Positions 1 to 5,239 of a stretch of 10,871 nt of DNA are shown here, piece by piece. A program made the translations under genes and the position numbers. The stretch's first letter is position 1, and each line of letters starts with the position of its first letter. The notes under the pieces were generated by a model. That model worked only from the letters and a program-made list of their open reading frames with translations, was not told where the DNA came from and made no database searches. Origin of the DNA: a candidate division GN15 bacterium (GTDB taxonomy: Bacteria; Zixibacteria; MSB-5A5; GN15; FEB-12); assembly GCA_014729205.1 (NCBI GenBank), contig WJKG01000161.1:1-10871 (forward strand). Direction: 5' to 3'.

Positions 1-2
1 CA

Positions 3-470
3 TATGACCAGGGGTACCGACCACTCAAAGAGGTACAGGGGATGGTATCGATATCTCGCGAGGATGGCGGCAGTAGCCGGGAGGCGGATCTGATGCCAGC
101 AGGCAGCGGTGAGTTTGAGGCACGATTTGAGGATCTGGCCTCGGGGACATATCACTGGCGAGCGGAACTGCGCAGTGAGGACAAGTTGCTGAAAGAGGAT
201 TCCGGGACGGTGCTGGTTGAGGCGTATTCACTGGAGGAATTCGACCAGCGGGGTGACCCGGCGACCCTGGCGGCACTGGCTAATGCGACTGGTGGCGAGT
301 ATTACACGTATGAGCAGTTCACGACAGCCCTGGAACAACTGGACACGCGCCGTGTGCAACGTACGAAAAAGGCAGAATTGACCGTATTCAATAAGGACGT
401 ATGGTGGATAGTGGTGCTGATTGCGCTTTCCCTGGAGTGGTTGATTCGCAAACGGAATCAGTTACTGTGA
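3..470 (+). CDS. C-terminal part of BatA/VWA-like membrane protein (5' end outside window)
   Basis: The reading frame is open from the window edge (first full codon at 3) to TGA at 468-470, so the gene starts upstream and only about 155 residues are visible. The visible part begins with a segment around YRPLKEVQG and then a beta-rich stretch that reads like an Ig-like domain (EFEARFEDLASGTYHWRAEL). It continues with LAALANATGGEYYTYEQF and ends in one membrane helix (WWIVVLIALSLEWLIRKR) followed by a short basic tail. This order is what I know from large FCB-group membrane proteins with a BatA-like N-terminus and a VWA or glutamine-amidotransferase-like core, in which the C-terminal helix ends in EW-(L/F)-(L/I)-RKR. 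Those proteins are anchored with most of their mass outside the cytoplasm. The function is unknown, and the assignment rests on the C-terminal pattern only. It converges on the next gene with 19 bases between the stops. Confidence 0.7.
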   Translation, partial: YDQGYRPLKEVQGMVSISREDGGSSREADLMPAGSGEFEARFEDLASGTYHWRAELRSEDKLLKEDSGTVLVEAYSLEEFDQRGDPATLAALANATGGEYYTYEQFTTALEQLDTRRVQRTKKAELTVFNKDVWWIVVLIALSLEWLIRKRNQLL

Positions 471-489
471 GCAGTGTTTGTCGGCTCGG

Positions 490-837
490 TTATTCTTCGT
501 CGGGCTGATTAGGGTCGTACTTTTGGAACTGTTCTGCGATCTGTCTCAGATCAAGATTCTGCCCCAACTCGATTTTCTCATCGGAAAGCCCCATCAACGT
601 GTTCTGGATGCGCTCGGCGCATTTCTGGATCTGGTCAATATAATGCTGCTGATCCTCGGTCATGCCCTCGGATTCCTCTTTGAGGAAGTCGGTATAGCCG
701 AGAATGCCGGCCAGGACGTTATTGAGTTCATGATTCAGCCCCAGGCAGCGGCCGATGTACGGCTTGATGGCCTGGAAGATTGTCAGCTCTTCTTTGAGTT
801 CGTCGCTCAACGCTGAGTTTCGGATGGCGTCTTGCAT
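490..837 (-). CDS. Stand-alone histidine-kinase-type H-box (DHp-like) protein
   Basis: A 115-residue, highly charged, apparently all-helical protein. Residues 34-52 (LNHELNNVLAGILGYTDFL) closely resemble the H-box of HisKA-type sensor kinases, with His36 followed by E-L-N-N as in HE-x-N-N/P-L motifs. A second helix (about 57-85, EDQQHYIDQIQKCAERIQNT) fits the second half of a four-helix dimerisation bundle. No HATPase_c domain, receiver, sensor domain or membrane helix is present, and the gene stops before reaching any ATPase domain. It may be a phosphotransfer protein, a kinase-interfering dimerisation partner, or a relic. I chose the ATG at 837 because AGGGG lies about five bases upstream. 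An in-frame GTG at 861 would add eight residues but has its AGGA only two bases away. Gene reality is fairly sure, biochemical role is not. Confidence 0.75.
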   Translation of the reverse strand: MQDAIRNSALSDELKEELTIFQAIKPYIGRCLGLNHELNNVLAGILGYTDFLKEESEGMTEDQQHYIDQIQKCAERIQNTLMGLSDEKIELGQNLDLRQIAEQFQKYDPNQPDEE

Positions 838-939
838 GATATCCCCTGGTCTTGAAGACACTTTCCTGACGTGCCGTTCCCTGTATTCTGTATCGGCAGG
901 AATGTCGAATCAATGAGCGCCGCTGTGCCGATGACGTGC

Positions 940-968
940 TTGCTTGTATAGTGCAAGTATCTTACTAT
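940..968 (+). promoter_or_regulatory. Possible sigma-70-type promoter of the lysine dehydrogenase-like gene
   Basis: TTGCTT (940-945) and TACTAT (963-968) are separated by 17 bases and lie 34 bases before the start codon at 1002. The match is 3/6 and 4/6 to the consensus, so this is weak. The -35 region overlaps a small inverted repeat, CTTG (943-946) and CAAG (954-957). TGCAAG also occurs twice as a direct repeat 20 bases apart (952-957 and 972-977). Confidence 0.3.
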
Positions 969-1001
969 GTCTGCAAGGTAATTCTACTCAAGGAGATATT
1001 G

Positions 1002-2138
1002 ATGAAACTGGCGGTACTAGGGGCCGGCCTGATGGGCCGCGCAGCAGTTTATGATCTTAGCAGGCGAGATGATGTTGAACGGGTTGGAGTTTTCGATCTT
1101 TACGGAGATACTGCCCGGTCGGTCGCTGATGAATTCGGGCACGGCAAAGCGGTGGCTGGCGAACTGAACGCTTCTGATGAGCGGGCGGTCTCAAAGGCCC
1201 TGCAAAGCTATGATGGGGCGCTATCCAGTGTGACGTATGCTCTGAACCCGATAGTGTCGCGAGCTGCGATTGCCGCCGGGTGTCATCTGGTCGACCTGGG
1301 CGGGAACAACGACACCGTCAAGGAGCAGCTTGATATGGACACCACCGCTGCCGAGGCTGGTGTCTTGATTGTCCCCGATTGCGGACTGGCGCCCGGCATG
1401 GTGGCCGTGCTGGTGCGGGACGCTGTGGCCCGGATGGAGAAAGTAGACTCGGTCAAGATCCGCGTGGGGGGATTGCCGCAACACCCGGTACCGCCGCTGA
1501 ACTACCAGATGGTGTTTTCGGCCGAAGGGCTTATCAACGAGTACTGGGAACCGTGTGTCATTCTTCAGGGTGGACGCAAGAAGATCGTGGAGCCGATGAC
1601 CGATATCGAGCCCCTGGAGTTTGAGTCGGTGGGCAAACTGGAGGCGTTTTACACTTCGGGGGGTACATCGACACTGCCGGACACCTACGAGGGGGAAATA
1701 GACTTCCTGGATTACAAGACCATTCGCTATCCGGGGCACTGCGATCTGTTCCGCCCCATGCTGCAGATCGGGTTGGCCTCGCGAGAGGAGATGACTGTTG
1801 AGGGCGTGACGGTGTCACCGCGATCCGTCTTCAAGCGTGTCCTGGATGCCAATCTGGCATACGGCGACCTGGATATGGTGCTGCTGCGAGTGACCGCCAC
1901 CGGCAAACTGGGCGGGACGGATCACCAGGTTGTCTATGAGGCGATAGATCGCCAGAAGACGGCGAAGGATCTGACGGCGATGATGCGGATGACGTCGTTC
2001 CCCGCCTCGATTGTCTTGTGGATGATAGCCTCGGGGCATATCACGGAGCGTGGCTGCAAGCCGCAGGAGAAGGTGGTCAACTCCAGCGTATTTATCGATC
2101 AGTTGCTCGAGCGCGGTATTGAGCTGAAGATCACCTGA
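1002..2138 (+). CDS. Lysine 6-dehydrogenase / saccharopine dehydrogenase-like NAD(P)-dependent oxidoreductase
   Basis: A 378-residue cytoplasmic enzyme. The N-terminal Rossmann fold is clear: GAGLMG at residues 7-12 (G-x-G-x-x-G), with an acidic residue ending beta-2 (VGVFD). VDLGGNND and VPDCGLAPGM, the next conserved blocks of the saccharopine dehydrogenase superfamily, follow. The catalytic part contains LEAFYTSGGTSTLP and DYKTIRYPGH, which match from memory the Geobacillus-type L-lysine 6-dehydrogenase (oxidative deamination of the lysine epsilon-amino group, giving piperideine-6-carboxylate). The length also fits that family (about 380-390). Other saccharopine-dehydrogenase-like reductases are possible, so the substrate is not certain. 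The start at 1002 is chosen for AGGAGA at 991-996. An in-frame GTG at 936 would add 22 unconvincing residues. No other lysine-pathway gene is in the window, and it converges on the ferredoxin gene with 24 bases between stops. Confidence 0.85.
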   Translation: MKLAVLGAGLMGRAAVYDLSRRDDVERVGVFDLYGDTARSVADEFGHGKAVAGELNASDERAVSKALQSYDGALSSVTYALNPIVSRAAIAAGCHLVDLGGNNDTVKEQLDMDTTAAEAGVLIVPDCGLAPGMVAVLVRDAVARMEKVDSVKIRVGGLPQHPVPPLNYQMVFSAEGLINEYWEPCVILQGGRKKIVEPMTDIEPLEFESVGKLEAFYTSGGTSTLPDTYEGEIDFLDYKTIRYPGHCDLFRPMLQIGLASREEMTVEGVTVSPRSVFKRVLDANLAYGDLDMVLLRVTATGKLGGTDHQVVYEAIDRQKTAKDLTAMMRMTSFPASIVLWMIASGHITERGCKPQEKVVNSSVFIDQLLERGIELKIT

Positions 2139-2162
2139 TGTAGAGTTCGGGGAGGCTGCGGA

Positions 2163-2489
2163 TTAGAGATCGTCGTCGTCGAGGTCGAGATCATCGAATT
2201 CGGATTCGGGGATTCGGACGATTAGATCCTCGACGACTTTGCACTGACAGGCCAGCCGGGAAACGTCGGTGACGTTTTCGGCCTCATCGAGCATGTCCTC
2301 TTCGTCCTCAGATTTCTCGCCGAGGCTGTCATAGCCCTGCTCAATATGGACATGACAGGTGGAGCAGGCGCAGTTGCCGCCGCAATTGTGATTTATCTTG
2401 ATATTGTTATCGAGGGCAGCATCAAGGAGGATTGTTCCCTTTGGCACCTGCACCTCGACATCGAGGGGGAGAAACCGAACTTTGGGCAT
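2163..2489 (-). CDS. fdx: Adrenodoxin/ISC-type [2Fe-2S] ferredoxin
   Basis: Electron carrier of the type that supplies electrons for iron-sulfur cluster assembly. From the chosen start it has 108 residues. The cluster ligands are Cys36, Cys42, Cys45 and Cys81 (C-x5-C-x2-C-x35-C), the same spacing as E. coli Fdx (42, 48, 51, 87). The motif is CGGNCACSTCH, and the typical DSLGEKSEDEEDMLDEA segment is present. Cys40 and Cys83 are extra. The C-terminus is strongly acidic (ESEFDDLDLDDDDL). Start: ATG at 2489 gives MPKVRFLP, the family's usual beginning, but its ribosome site is poor. ATG at 2549 (AAGG eight bases upstream) or GTG at 2567 (TAGTG overlap with the previous stop) would add 20 or 26 residues whose codon use looks unlike the rest. 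It is the last gene of the iscA - DUF2480 - fdx operon. Confidence 0.88.
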   Translation of the reverse strand: MPKVRFLPLDVEVQVPKGTILLDAALDNNIKINHNCGGNCACSTCHVHIEQGYDSLGEKSEDEEDMLDEAENVTDVSRLACQCKVVEDLIVRIPESEFDDLDLDDDDL

Positions 2490-2566
2490 TTCTTTCGAGT
2501 CGTTTGTTGTTGTCTGGTTCTCTATCTTTGCAGCGCCAATAAACGTCATGGGGGTAGCCTTGTCCA

Positions 2567-2836
2567 CTATTTTGCTGATTGCTGCGGGGAATTCCTGAAG
2601 ATCACGACATTGTCGTGCTCGTTGCCGAATCGGACGGTTCTGGCGAGCGGCACCAATCGGGCGGTAAGCGCCATAAAGGCCCAGGGCGGTATGATGGCTG
2701 AATCGCAGCCACGCACCAGCACGTGGGAGTCGGTATACTGATCGAAATCATGCTGGTCGAGGCCGTCCAGGAAGTCATCCTGTCGGAAGACTCCCCGGAT
2801 AAGAAACTGTTCCAGTTCTATGGTCTTTTGGGTCAT
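2567..2836 (-). CDS. DUF2480-like small protein in iron-sulfur operon
   Basis: An 89-residue protein of unknown biochemical function. The segment from FRQDDFLDGLDQHDFDQY through SAIIPPWAFMALTARL to ARTVRFGNEHD resembles DUF2480 proteins of Bacteroidetes, which carry a similar D-AIIP-WAYM block followed by a VxFG block. It is shorter than those proteins (about 160 residues, from memory), because the N-terminal half is absent or reduced. There is no signal peptide or membrane helix. One cysteine (in RGCDSAIIP) is visible, and no cluster motif. The start is uncertain: ATG at 2836 (MTQKTIELEQF) lacks a good ribosome site, while GTG at 2851 lies six bases after the IscA stop. The downstream ferredoxin frame can begin at a GTG overlapping this gene's stop by one base. 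Its position between an A-type carrier and a ferredoxin suggests a role in cluster assembly or repair. That is inference from context. Confidence 0.75.
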   Translation of the reverse strand: MTQKTIELEQFLIRGVFRQDDFLDGLDQHDFDQYTDSHVLVRGCDSAIIPPWAFMALTARLVPLARTVRFGNEHDNVVIFRNSPQQSAK

Positions 2837-2857
2837 GTGGCGCCGAAACACCCGGTT

Positions 2858-3220
2858 TTAGCAGGTAAACGAGGAGCCGCAGCCGCATGAGCGGCGAGCA
2901 TTGGGATTGGTGAAATTGAAGCCGCCACCAAGCAGGCCACCCTTGTACTCGAGGACCGAACCGGCCAGGTACGGGGCTGCTTTGGCGTCGATAATGACCG
3001 GGATACCATCGTAATCGAATTCGAGGTCAGTCTCTTTCTTGTTGGTATCGAAGGCCATACTGTAGGACATGCCGGAGCATCCACCGGCAGCGACGCCGAT
3101 ACGCAGATAGAGCTTGTCCTCGGCCTCGAGTTCCATGAGGCGCTTGATTTCGACGATAGCTTCAGGGGTGATAGCGACGACGTTCTCGCTGGTCTGTGTG
3201 TTCTTTTGGGTGTCAGACAT
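2858..3220 (-). CDS. iscA: A-type iron-sulfur cluster carrier (IscA/ErpA family)
   Basis: A 120-residue cytoplasmic scaffold/carrier that receives Fe-S clusters and passes them to target proteins. The three family cysteines are present: Cys48 in GGCSGMSY and Cys112 and Cys114 in SCGCGSSF (C-x63-C-x-C). The domain also contains the typical LRIGVAAGGCSG, YDGIPVIID and LLGGGFNFTNPNA blocks, and the length matches the family (105-125). An additional Cys120 is the last residue. The start at 3220 is supported by GGAGTG a few bases upstream. Longer readings upstream to 3457 are intergenic. Whether it is IscA, ErpA or SufA cannot be told from sequence alone. It leads a minus-strand operon with the DUF2480-like gene and fdx, divergent from the Rrf2 regulator that may control it. 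No iscS, iscU or suf genes are in the window. Confidence 0.93.
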   Translation of the reverse strand: MSDTQKNTQTSENVVAITPEAIVEIKRLMELEAEDKLYLRIGVAAGGCSGMSYSMAFDTNKKETDLEFDYDGIPVIIDAKAAPYLAGSVLEYKGGLLGGGFNFTNPNARRSCGCGSSFTC

Positions 3221-3241
3221 GGTACACTCCTGTATCTTTGC

Positions 3242-3261
3242 CGGTCTGCAATAATAGACCG
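3242..3261. repeat. Inverted repeat CGGTCT-N8-AGACCG before iscA
   Basis: Perfect 6-bp arms at 3242-3247 and 3256-3261 around an AT-rich 8-base centre (GCAATAAT). It sits 22-41 bases upstream of the iscA start codon. It could be an operator or a hairpin in the leader RNA just before the ribosome site. Confidence 0.5.
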
Positions 3262-3408
3262 ATTTCGTACATATTCGTTCGGACATTGGGTATAACGCCG
3301 GGTCTGGGTATGGGTTCCCCGGTGTTCTTGGATAAATGCCTCCTTCGCAGAAGATACGTGAAACGGGCAAGCCGGTGTTTGCATAATATCTGGAGGTGGC
3401 CTCAGGTT

Positions 3409-3423
3409 GTACCCGGGTACCCG
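3409..3423. repeat. 12-bp palindrome and tandem GTACCCG
   Basis: GTACCCGGGTAC (3409-3420) is a perfect palindrome, and GTACCCG occurs twice in direct orientation (3409-3415 and 3417-3423), which also makes CGGGTACCCG palindromic (3414-3423). It lies about 190 bases upstream of iscA and is a possible protein-binding site. No function is shown. Confidence 0.4.
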
Positions 3424-3492
3424 ATTGTGGACCTGGAAAATGGGATTCATGGACCAAGTGGATAATTTTTTTGGGTAACGGGCAAAAATTTA

Positions 3493-3521
3493 TGGACTAA
3501 TAACATCTTTTTTCGTATAAT
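3493..3521 (+). promoter_or_regulatory. Sigma-70-type promoter of the Rrf2 regulator
   Basis: TGGACT (3493-3498, 4/6 to consensus) and a perfect TATAAT (3516-3521) with a 17-base spacer, 85 bases before the start codon. It is embedded in an AT-rich tract. It is the best promoter match in the window. The predicted start of transcription, near 3528, would place the inverted repeat at 3534-3562 in the 5' leader. Confidence 0.6.
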
Positions 3522-3533
3522 CTGTGAACGTGG

Positions 3534-3562
3534 AAGCAGAAGTATATAATCCGGCTCTGCTT
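3534..3562. promoter_or_regulatory. Inverted repeat AAGCAGA-N15-TCTGCTT around a second TATAAT (candidate operator or leader hairpin)
   Basis: Perfect 7-bp arms at 3534-3540 and 3556-3562. The 15-base centre contains TATAAT (3545-3550), a possible second -10 element without a good -35. The position, 45 bases before the Rrf2-family start, suits autoregulation, which is common for IscR-like proteins. The sequence does not match the IscR or NsrR consensus sites that I know. Confidence 0.45.
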
Positions 3563-3606
3563 TTGAAGCGAAATTGAAGATCATAATGACAAGAGGTACA
3601 ACGTAG

Positions 3607-4035
3607 ATGAGACTTTCAAGGAAATCAGATTATGCCCTTCGGGCGGTTCGTCACTTCGCCAATCTTCCTAAGGACAAGCTGGGTTCGATTAGTGCGGTGG
3701 CCGAGGCGGAGTCGGTTCCTCGCGAGTTTCTGGCCAAGATTCTCAAGGACCTGACCAGGAGTGGAATCCTGGTGGCGTATCAGGGGGTCAAGGGGGGATA
3801 TCGCCTGGCTCGACCGGCCAAGGAAGTGACGTTTCTGGATGTGATAGAGGCTATTGACGGCCCGATTCACCTGAATCTGTGCACGGAGAGCGAGACGTGT
3901 CGCTGCGAGCGATTCGACGACTGCACGATGCGCAACTTCTGGATCACACAGGAGAAAGCGTTCCGTCGGACGCTGGAGAAGCAGCACTTTGGCAAGTACA
4001 AGGCGCGTAAGAGCCGTTCCGGTGTCCAGCTATAG
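3607..4035 (+). CDS. Rrf2/IscR-family transcriptional regulator, probable Fe-S sensor
   Basis: A 142-residue DNA-binding regulator. The N-terminal winged helix is typical: MRLSRKSDYALRAVRHFA, SISAVAEAESVPREFLAKILKDLTRSGILVAYQGVKGGYRLARPA (recognition helix and wing), then the dimerisation helix VTFLDVIEAIDGP. The cluster-binding loop has Cys92, Cys98, Cys100 and Cys106. IscR uses Cys92, Cys98 and Cys104 with a histidine, so a [2Fe-2S] or [4Fe-4S] cluster is very likely here, with one cysteine more than usual. AAGAGG at 3591-3596 lies ten bases before the ATG. Divergence from iscA-DUF2480-fdx argues that it controls that operon and itself according to Fe-S status. Alternatives within Rrf2 (NsrR-, RsrR-like) cannot be excluded. 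An intrinsic terminator follows. Confidence 0.92.
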   Translation: MRLSRKSDYALRAVRHFANLPKDKLGSISAVAEAESVPREFLAKILKDLTRSGILVAYQGVKGGYRLARPAKEVTFLDVIEAIDGPIHLNLCTESETCRCERFDDCTMRNFWITQEKAFRRTLEKQHFGKYKARKSRSGVQL

Positions 4036-4059
4036 CATCTGAGGCATCGATGAATCACC

Positions 4060-4087
4060 AGCCCCGGCCATGTGCCGGGGCTTTTTT
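4060..4087 (+). terminator. Intrinsic terminator of the Rrf2 regulator gene
   Basis: Stem AGCCCCGGC (4060-4068) with GCCGGGGCT (4074-4082), 5-base loop CATGT, then a T run to 4087. It lies 25 bases after the stop codon. Confidence 0.92.
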
Positions 4088-4110
4088 GTGGCGTTGCGTG
4101 GTCACAAGCC

Positions 4111-4140
4111 TTGTGCGGATGGCCCCGTGATGTTTATATT
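4111..4140 (+). promoter_or_regulatory. Possible promoter of pdxS
   Basis: TTGTGC (4111-4116, 3/6) and TATATT (4135-4140, 5/6) with an 18-base spacer, leaving a leader of about 115 bases before pdxS. TTGACC at 4147-4152 is a better -35 but has no -10 at the right distance. I see no riboswitch-like structure in the leader. Confidence 0.35.
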
Positions 4141-4256
4141 GCGTACTTGACCGGTAAATGGTGACCGAATCCTGAATCACCGGCCGCGGCACCCGATCGG
4201 AGATTGAGAACTGTACGGTCCGGTTTGGTGTTTAAGGGACAGAGAACAGATCTTGT

Positions 4257-4262
4257 AAGGAG
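4257..4262 (+). promoter_or_regulatory. Ribosome binding site AAGGAG that bears on the pdxS start
   Basis: AAGGAG ends two bases before ATG 4265 but eight bases before the in-frame GTG at 4271. The spacing favours the GTG (protein MIEKFNDK...), while codon preference favours the ATG. Confidence 0.55.
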
Positions 4263-4264
4263 AC

Positions 4265-5158
4265 ATGGTCGTGATAGAAAAGTTCAACGACAAGCAGCAT
4301 AAGGTGAAAGTTGGTCTGGCTGAGATGCTCAAGGGCGGTGTCATCATGGATGTCGTCAATCCTGAGCAGGCCAAGATCGCCGAGGAATCGGGTGCGGCCG
4401 CAGTTATGGCTCTGGAGCGGGTGCCCTCGGATATTCGTGCTGAGGGTGGTGTTGCTCGCATGGCCGATCCGGATATAATCGAGGAGATCAAGCGGTCGGT
4501 TACCATCCCGGTTATGGCTAAGTGTCGCATTGGTCATTTCGCTGAGGCGCGGGTGTTGGAGTCACTGGAGATTGACTTTATCGATGAGTCCGAGGTGCTG
4601 ACCCCGGCGGACAACAAGTACCATGTCGACAAGTGGTATTTCAAGGTTCCTTTCGTGTGCGGGTGCCGCAACCTGGGTGAGGCGCTTCGCCGGATCTCCG
4701 AAGGGGCGGCGATGATTCGCACCAAGGGGGAGGCGGGCACCGGCGATGTGTCCGAGGCTGTCAAGCACCTTCGCGAAGTGAATGGTGCGATCAAGGCGTT
4801 GACATCGATGCGTGAGGATGAACTGTACGGTGTCGCCAAGGATCTTCGGGTACCGGTGGAACTGGTGCAGTTCGTCGCGAAAGAGGGCAAGCTGCCGGTC
4901 CCGAACTTTGCCGCTGGTGGTGTTGCCACTCCGGCCGATGCGGCGTTGTGCATGCTGCTTGGCGCCGAGGCGGTGTTTGTGGGGTCGGGTATATTCAAGT
5001 CGTCCGATCCCGTCAAGCGCGGCAAGGCGATTGTAACGGCCGTGACCAACTATGAGGACTTCGCCGCGATCGCGGAAGCATCGCGCGGTCTCGGGGATGC
5101 CATGAAAGGTATTCAGGTGCAGACGATGGCGCCCGAGGACATGTTGCAGACACGATAG
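4265..5158 (+). CDS. pdxS: Pyridoxal 5'-phosphate synthase subunit PdxS
   Basis: The synthase subunit of the deoxyxylulose-5-phosphate-independent vitamin B6 pathway. It joins ribose 5-phosphate, glyceraldehyde 3-phosphate and ammonia from the PdxT glutaminase into PLP. It is a TIM barrel that assembles as a dodecamer. The 297 residues match the family's length (about 294). The conserved blocks VKVGLAEMLKGGVIMDVVN, MALERVPSDIRAEGGVARMADP, AKCRIGHFAEA and MIRTKGEAGTGD are all present. The catalytic residues correspond to Asp29, Lys86 and Lys154 (B. subtilis Asp24, Lys81, Lys149, a constant offset of five). The start may instead be GTG 4271. pdxT usually follows directly, but here the gene is followed by a strong terminator and no pdxT is in the window. 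The glutaminase must be elsewhere or missing. Confidence 0.98.
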   Translation: MVVIEKFNDKQHKVKVGLAEMLKGGVIMDVVNPEQAKIAEESGAAAVMALERVPSDIRAEGGVARMADPDIIEEIKRSVTIPVMAKCRIGHFAEARVLESLEIDFIDESEVLTPADNKYHVDKWYFKVPFVCGCRNLGEALRRISEGAAMIRTKGEAGTGDVSEAVKHLREVNGAIKALTSMREDELYGVAKDLRVPVELVQFVAKEGKLPVPNFAAGGVATPADAALCMLLGAEAVFVGSGIFKSSDPVKRGKAIVTAVTNYEDFAAIAEASRGLGDAMKGIQVQTMAPEDMLQTR

Positions 5159-5206
5159 CATTTCGATTGTATTCTTTTTCTCGCATCGTGCGGGAACAAA
5201 ATCAAC

Positions 5207-5239
5207 AGGCCACACCTTTATATCGGGTGTGGCCTTTTT
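5207..5239 (+). terminator. Intrinsic terminator of pdxS
   Basis: Stem GGCCACACC (5208-5216) with GGTGTGGCC (5226-5234), 9-base loop, an additional A-T pair (5207/5235) and five T (5235-5239). It lies 49 bases after the pdxS stop. Confidence 0.93.

Larger units (their letters stand above)
3221..3606. other. Divergent control region between iscA operon and Rrf2 regulator
   Basis: A stretch of 386 bases with no supportable gene. It holds a good promoter for the regulator, a 7-bp inverted repeat around a second TATAAT, a 20-bp inverted repeat just upstream of iscA, and a 12-bp palindrome with tandem GTACCCG. These are listed separately. The half nearest the regulator is AT-rich (about 3463-3550). 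I could not find a convincing minus-strand promoter for iscA. Frames reading through it (for example 3196-3465 on the plus strand) look like non-coding translations. Confidence 0.7.

Noticed and set aside
3221..3457. N-terminal extension of the IscA frame upstream of 3220
   Set aside because: A good ribosome site precedes ATG 3220 and the extension does not resemble any family. The length without it matches IscA.
4534..5215. Minus-strand frames opposite pdxS
   Set aside because: pdxS is unambiguous in the other strand. These frames show no family motif.
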